NCBI GenBank assembly: GCA_947456345.1
Contig: CANGQU010000012.1
Span: forward strand, 1 to 9,568
Source: Alphaproteobacteria bacterium
GTDB taxonomy: Bacteria; Pseudomonadota; Alphaproteobacteria; SHNJ01
Reading direction: 5' to 3'
DNA: 9,568 bases
Part shown: piece after piece, positions 6,504-9,568 of the stretch
Layout: each line of letters opens with the position of its first letter
Numbering within the stretch: the stretch's first letter is position 1
Notes under the pieces: generated by a model
Databases searched by the model: none
Seen by the model: only the letters and a program-made list of their open reading frames with translations
What the model was told of the DNA's origin: nothing
Made by a program: the position numbers and the translations under genes

Positions 6504-7084
6504 TTTTTCACCTGCACCAAATTTTTCACCCCGCGCACATATTCGGTGCGGCGGATGATTTGCTGGACACGCGATAATTCAACCTGGTTTTGCGCCAAGC
6601 CCAGTACATAAACCACCCCGCGATGCACCGCCAGCGAGTAATTGACGGCATAAATCTCTTTTTCCAAGGTCAAAGCCGCGCGGATCGAGCCCGCGATTTG
6701 CGCATCTCGCGCCCGGTCACCCAGGCCGATCGCCTCGGTGCTGAGGGTGATTTCATTGACGATGTTTTTAATATCCCGATCCGCTTGCCAGGCGATCCGC
6801 ACCGCATCGAGGCGGGCCTGCGCATCCGGCAAGTCGCCGGTCAACAACACCGTGCCGTCATAAACCGTGACATCCAAGCGGGCGAAATGGTCAAACGTAT
6901 GATCCGCCAACGCCGCCAGGATTTTGGTTTTGATGACCGCATCCTTGGCGGTACTGGCAACGCCTTGTTCGGACAAAGCGGCCGAACCCGCCGTCGCGCC
7001 AGCACCCACCATCACGCCCACGGGCGTGCAGGCGGCAAGGAGCAGCAACAGCGTATAGCGTAGAGCGTGTCGTGAATAAATCAT
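6500..7084 (-). CDS. BON-domain lipoprotein (two BON domains)
   Basis: Residues 1-19 are a lipoprotein signal: basic start (R5, R9), five leucines, then the lipobox LAAC with C19 as the lipidated residue. The mature 176-residue chain has a short Gly/Ala linker and two BON domains (about 47-115 and 125-193). Each shows the family's strand-turn-strand core: VTVYDGTVLLTG at 72-83 and LAVHRGVVYVLG at 151-162. BON proteins such as E. coli OsmY and DolP bind phospholipids and support envelope integrity; DolP has the same lipoprotein-plus-two-BON design and length. In gammaproteobacteria dolP lies near yraN, rsmI and lpoA, the same associations seen here. I therefore infer a DolP-like outer-membrane role. 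Residue 20 is Thr, not Asp, so there is no simple inner-membrane retention signal. The stop overlaps the gshB start by 4 bases. Confidence 0.92.
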   Translation of the reverse strand: MIYSRHALRYTLLLLLAACTPVGVMVGAGATAGSAALSEQGVASTAKDAVIKTKILAALADHTFDHFARLDVTVYDGTVLLTGDLPDAQARLDAVRIAWQADRDIKNIVNEITLSTEAIGLGDRARDAQIAGSIRAALTLEKEIYAVNYSLAVHRGVVYVLGLAQNQVELSRVQQIIRRTEYVRGVKNLVQVKK

Positions 7085-7089
7085 GCGTT

Positions 7090-7118
7090 ACCCTAGCCCA
7101 TGTCTTCCGCGCTGTCAA
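7090..7118 (-). promoter_or_regulatory. Candidate promoter at the start of the BON gene
   Basis: On the minus strand a perfect TTGACA (7113-7118) is followed, after 17 bp, by TAGGGT (7090-7095, 3 of 6), which ends five bases before the ATG at 7084. If used, transcription starts at the ATG itself. TAGGG could instead act as a poor ribosome-binding site, since TAGGGTA also precedes the gene starting at 1092. The promoter would separate BON-gshB from rsmI-yraN. Confidence 0.45.
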
Positions 7119-7132
7119 AAAACGCTGCGTCG

Positions 7133-7150
7133 TGCCGCCAGTCGGCGGCA
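7133..7150. repeat. Hairpin between yraN and the BON gene
   Basis: TGCCGCC (7133-7139) pairs with GGCGGCA (7144-7150) around AGTC. On the minus strand it follows the yraN stop by seven bases, and a run of six Ts comes about ten bases later (7117-7122), too far for a standard intrinsic terminator. It could slow or partly end transcription from rsmI-yraN before the BON promoter. A second palindrome, AGAGCGCGCTCT (7160-7171), overlaps the last yraN codons. Confidence 0.4.
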
Positions 7151-7157
7151 GAAGCTG

Positions 7158-7496
7158 TTAGAGCGCGCTCTTTAAATGCACTGGCCAGCGCTTGGGCACA
7201 ACTACTATAACATCCAGGCGCGGGGTCAAATGCGCGTAACGCGGATGGGATTGGATGAAATACTGTGCGGCGCGGTGCAATCGTTGTTGTTGGGTGGCGG
7301 AAATCGGATTGTCGCTGCCGATGCCGCCCTTGCGGCGCTTGACCTCGAGGAAAATCAAATAACGCCGGGTGCGTAACACAAAATCGATCTCGCCCACCGG
7401 TGTACGCAAACGGCGATACAGCGGCCAATAGAAGCAACACAGCAAATATGCGGCGGCGATATATTCGGCGATGAGCCCGTTGCGATGGTTGGTCAT
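7158..7496 (-). CDS. yraN: YraN/UPF0102 family nuclease-fold protein
   Basis: This 112-residue protein has the YraN signatures: G7-L-I-A-E11 in the first helix; P33-V-G-E-I-D38; FLEVK (49-53); Q69/Q70/Q71 leading a basic helix (RLHRAAQYF, 72-80); and a C-terminal RLDVIVV (93-99). The GEID...EVK layout is the Holliday-junction-resolvase-like (PD-(D/E)XK) metal and catalytic core. The family's cellular role is not well defined. In many bacteria yraN directly follows rsmI, as here. The start at 7496 is the only usual start codon in the open frame downstream of the in-frame stop at the end of rsmI. No Shine-Dalgarno is visible; the leader is taken up by a repeat. CxC-type C20-C21 in helix 1 is unusual but not in a core motif. 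Confidence 0.92.
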   Translation of the reverse strand: MTNHRNGLIAEYIAAAYLLCCFYWPLYRRLRTPVGEIDFVLRTRRYLIFLEVKRRKGGIGSDNPISATQQQRLHRAAQYFIQSHPRYAHLTPRLDVIVVVPKRWPVHLKSAL

Positions 7497-7500
7497 AATA

Positions 7501-7575
7501 GAGTCGAGAGTCGTAAGGCGAGAGGCGATAGGATGTATAAATCTCCCTCCCTCTCGCCTCCTGCCTCTCGCCTAC
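7501..7575. repeat. GAGAGGCG-type inverted and direct repeats between rsmI and yraN
   Basis: AGGCGAGAGGC (7516-7526) is perfectly complementary to GCCTCTCGCCT (7563-7573). Its first ten bases also pair with a second copy, CCTCTCGCCT (7550-7559). The two right-hand copies are direct repeats 14 bp apart, so two different hairpins are possible. Beside it, GAGTCGAGAGTCG (7501-7513) is a shorter repeat of the same GAG/CTC character. It fills almost all of the 79-base gap. It resembles a dispersed intergenic repeat and carries no recognisable ribosome-binding site for yraN. Confidence 0.65.
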
Positions 7576-8445
7576 TCACTCCTTTAGCAATTCCAACGCC
7601 CGCTGATACGCCTGGCGCTTGGGGATATTGGCCCGGCGAGCGACATCCTCGGCCGCGTCTTTGACGCTTAGGTGCTGCAACGCGTCTTGTAGCATGCCAT
7701 CCAGATCGCCGGTCATCTCGGGCGGTTGGTGGTTGTCGATTAACAATGTTACCTCGCCCTTGGGCGGGTGGGCGGTGTAATGCGCGATCAAGGCCGATAA
7801 TGGCCCGCGTTGTAATTCTTCGAAGGTTTTGGTCAGCTCGCGGGCGATTACCGCCGGGCGGTCGCCCAACGCCGCCTGCCAGGCCAGCAGGGTTTCGACC
7901 AAACGCTGCGGTGCTTCGAAACCAATTAGCGTGGCGCGGATCTGGCTTAATTCGGCGATGCGTTTTTGTGCGCCCTTTTGCGGCAAAAACCCCGAGAAAT
8001 AAAATGGCAAGGGCGGCAAGCCCGATACCGCCAACGCCGCCAGCACGGCCGAGGCGCCGGGGATGATGGTAATCGGAATCGCCTGCGCTAAACAGGCTTG
8101 TAATAACCGATAGCCAGGATCGGAAATAAGCGGCGTGCCCGCATCGCTGATCAGCGCCACGGATTGGCCGCTATGAATTTTTTCCGCCAGTTTTTCCGCC
8201 ATCGTCAATTCGTTATGGTCGTGATACGACAAAGTGCGGGTTTGAATGCCATAGGCGTCCAGTAATTTTTGGCTGTGGCGCGTGTCTTCGCACGCGACCC
8301 AATCGACGCCCGCCAAAATTTGCAGCGCGCGCAAGGTAATATCCAATTTGTTGCCGATGGGTGTCGCCACCACATATAATCCGGCTTTGGGCTTGCGGCC
8401 TTGGACAGCGCGTGCGATTTGGATTAGATTATCGTCATGGCTCAT
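7576..8445 (-). CDS. rsmI: 16S rRNA 2'-O-ribose C1402 methyltransferase
   Basis: RsmI methylates the ribose of C1402 in the decoding centre of 16S rRNA, using S-adenosylmethionine. At 289 residues it has the usual length. The tetrapyrrole-methylase fold motifs appear in order: VATPIGN (26-32) with D35-I-T; EDTRH (53-57); the SAM-binding SDAGTPLISDPGY (100-112); PGASA (129-133); FSGFLP (150-155); ARELTKTFEE (201-210); and KGE (229-231). The small C-terminal domain ends with IPKRQAYQRALEL (274-286). The ATG at 8445 is secure: no other ATG, GTG or TTG lies in the frame before the conserved core, and an in-frame stop follows 14 codons upstream. The start overlaps the divergent gene's start by 9 bases. 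It likely heads the transcript containing yraN. Confidence 0.97.
   Translation of the reverse strand: MSHDDNLIQIARAVQGRKPKAGLYVVATPIGNKLDITLRALQILAGVDWVACEDTRHSQKLLDAYGIQTRTLSYHDHNELTMAEKLAEKIHSGQSVALISDAGTPLISDPGYRLLQACLAQAIPITIIPGASAVLAALAVSGLPPLPFYFSGFLPQKGAQKRIAELSQIRATLIGFEAPQRLVETLLAWQAALGDRPAVIARELTKTFEELQRGPLSALIAHYTAHPPKGEVTLLIDNHQPPEMTGDLDGMLQDALQHLSVKDAAEDVARRANIPKRQAYQRALELLKE
8402..8430 (+). promoter_or_regulatory. Candidate leaderless promoter for the activator gene
   Basis: TGGACA (8402-8407, 5 of 6), a 17-bp spacer and TAGATT (8425-8430, 4 of 6) end six bases before the ATG at 8437, so transcription would begin at the ATG. No Shine-Dalgarno site precedes it. The whole promoter lies in the first codons of rsmI on the other strand, where protein coding also constrains the sequence. 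It points at the rsmI promoter. Confidence 0.5.
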
Positions 8446-9568
8446 AATTACCGATTCTATCGCCTGGTGTTGGCGCTGACAATTGTTTTACTGCTGGGGG
8501 GGTATTTTGCCCCCGCCCAGGCGCAAAATTATGGAACGCAAAATAATTGGTGGGAATTTTGGCAATCGCCGCGCGATTTGCAAGCCGCACCAACACCCAC
8601 ACCAACCCCGGCGCCCGCGCCATTATCTGCGCCATCGGCACCCAATGCGGCCATGACCCAATCGCCACCGCCGGGCGCGATGCCCCCGCCCAATCCCTTG
8701 CGCATCGGCCTGGTCTTGCCGCTGCGCGGGCCCCAAGCCGTTTTGGGCCAGGCGGTCCAACAAGCTGCGATGCTGGCCATGTTCGGCAATTTGCCCAGCC
8801 CCGTGGCGTTATTGTTTTACGACACCACCGGCGATAGCGGGGCGGTGGGCGCGGTGCAAGCCGCGATTGGCGATGGCGCGCAAGTTATCTTGGGCCCGTT
8901 ATTTGCGGCTGAATTGCGCGCGGTGAAAGCATCCGGGCCATTGGCGGTGCCGCTATTATCCCTAAGCAATGATTGGCAGCAGGCATCGGTTGCAACCTCG
9001 ATCCTGGGGCCGACGCCGCAGGCGGAAATCCCGCAAAGCCTGCAGCAATTGGCGCAAGCTGGCGTGCGCATGTTGCATATTTTGGCGCCCGACACGCCTT
9101 ATGGTCAGACAGTTTTGCAAAGCGCCAAAAGTTTTTCGGGGCAAAGCGCATTGGTTGTGCAAAGCGTGCAATTATACCCAGCGCAAAATACGGCGGCGCT
9201 GCAAAAGGCGGTAGAAAAATTGGCGGCGGATTTGCCCCAACCGGGCACGGCCGGGGCGGAATACCATGCCGTCCTTATTGCCGAAACCCCAGCGCGCCTT
9301 CTGGCGATGGAGGCGGTATGGCAAGCCATGTTAACGCAAACGGGGCGCAACGCCCCCCCGCGTTTGATCGGCCTCAGTTTGTGGGCCGAGGCCGATCCGG
9401 GCAATTTCCCGATACTGGGCCAGGCGTTATTGCCATTGCCCGAATACGCGGCTGCGCAAAATTTTAATTCTCGCTATCAGCAGTATTTTAATGCCGCCCC
9501 GCCCGGATTGGCGTTTATCGCCTATTCCGCCGTGCAAATGCTGAGCCGCACCGCGCAATGGCAGTTTG
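8437..9568 (+). CDS. Penicillin-binding protein activator, LppC/LpoA-like (partial, runs off the end)
   Basis: An open frame of 377 codons runs to the window end. Residues 1-29 are a Sec signal peptide (R6, R9, hydrophobic LVLALTIVLLLGG, cleavage after AQA 27-29). A Pro/Ala/Thr linker follows (about 49-88, with PTPTPTPAPAP). From about 88 the chain is a type-I periplasmic-binding fold: RIGLVLPLRGPQAVLGQAVQ (89-108), FYDTTGD (127-133), ILGPLF (152-157), VPLLSLSND (171-179), and further on LHILAPDTPYGQTVLQ (213-228). This layout, beside rsmI, is the LppC/LpoA-type family, which in E. coli activates PBP1A from the outer membrane. Unlike LpoA, it has no lipobox; there is no cysteine in the visible part. 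It may be soluble in the periplasm. ATG 8437 follows an in-frame stop (8425-8427). A plain branched-chain amino-acid binding protein is the alternative. Confidence 0.85.
   Translation, partial: MAHNYRFYRLVLALTIVLLLGGYFAPAQAQNYGTQNNWWEFWQSPRDLQAAPTPTPTPAPAPLSAPSAPNAAMTQSPPPGAMPPPNPLRIGLVLPLRGPQAVLGQAVQQAAMLAMFGNLPSPVALLFYDTTGDSGAVGAVQAAIGDGAQVILGPLFAAELRAVKASGPLAVPLLSLSNDWQQASVATSILGPTPQAEIPQSLQQLAQAGVRMLHILAPDTPYGQTVLQSAKSFSGQSALVVQSVQLYPAQNTAALQKAVEKLAADLPQPGTAGAEYHAVLIAETPARLLAMEAVWQAMLTQTGRNAPPRLIGLSLWAEADPGNFPILGQALLPLPEYAAAQNFNSRYQQYFNAAPPGLAFIAYSAVQMLSRTAQWQF
8454..8482 (-). promoter_or_regulatory. Candidate promoter for rsmI inside the activator gene
   Basis: Read on the minus strand, TTGTCA (8477-8482, 5 of 6) and TAGAAT (8454-8459, 5 of 6) are exactly 17 bp apart, the best sigma-70 match among the short-leader starts. 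The -10 ends eight bases before the rsmI ATG, so the leader would be only one or two bases. It lies within the signal-peptide codons of the facing gene. Confidence 0.6.

Noticed and set aside
6590..7063. Open frame of 157 codons antisense to the BON gene
   Set aside because: The opposite strand encodes a lipobox and two BON domains; this product is a low-complexity Arg/Gln-rich chain with no start signals.
7133..7150. Intrinsic terminator after yraN
   Set aside because: The stem is only 7 bp and the T-run starts about ten bases after it, so it is listed as a hairpin only.
8973..9467. Open frame of 164 codons on the plus strand
   Set aside because: It lies inside the activator gene in another frame. 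The activator frame is open to the window end and encodes a signal peptide and a binding-protein fold.

Overview
The window looks like chromosomal DNA of an alphaproteobacterium with moderate to high GC. The main support is the right half: a penicillin-binding-protein activator facing rsmI, followed by yraN, a BON-domain lipoprotein, gshB and comM/yifB on the minus strand. From general knowledge, this neighbourhood recurs in Alphaproteobacteria; no database search was run. I see no mobile element, tRNA, rRNA, CRISPR array or phage gene.

Layout. Positions 1-112 may hold the tail of an unidentified gene. 113-475 (+) encodes a small HIT-family (Hint-like) protein. It meets, tail to tail, an unrecognised 206-residue cytoplasmic protein (472-1092, -), and the two stop codons share one CTAG. 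From a divergent intergenic region, 1246-2229 (+) encodes an unrecognised secreted protein of 327 residues. 2359-2829 (+) encodes a small secreted protein with ten cysteines, which has its own promoter and a strong intrinsic terminator. 2917-3777 (+) is an EamA/DMT-type transporter. The convergent gap 3778-3986 contains four back-to-back hairpins, probably a dispersed GC-rich repeat.

3987-8445 (-) carries comM, gshB, the BON lipoprotein, yraN and rsmI, with rsmI the most upstream. BON and gshB overlap by ATGA. The gene facing rsmI (8437 to the window end, +) is an LppC/LpoA-type activator with a signal peptide but no lipobox. Functionally the block mixes 16S rRNA modification (RsmI), a putative nuclease-fold protein (YraN), envelope proteins (BON lipoprotein, activator), glutathione synthesis (GshB) and a DNA-uptake or recombination ATPase (ComM). 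They look like housekeeping neighbours, not one pathway.

The most interesting signals are regulatory. Five starts (HIT, comM, BON, activator, rsmI) have no convincing Shine-Dalgarno site, or only a weak one, and have promoter-like hexamer pairs placed so that transcription would begin at, or within about two bases of, the ATG. This suggests leaderless mRNAs. Activator and rsmI overlap head to head by 9 bp, with each candidate promoter inside the other gene's first codons and pointing at the other. HIT and comM share the exact spacing CTTTAC-N15-CTTTAC-N9-ATG. GshB has a substituted active-site loop. I found no convincing wholly new multi-gene system; the three unrecognised proteins are the main coding unknowns.
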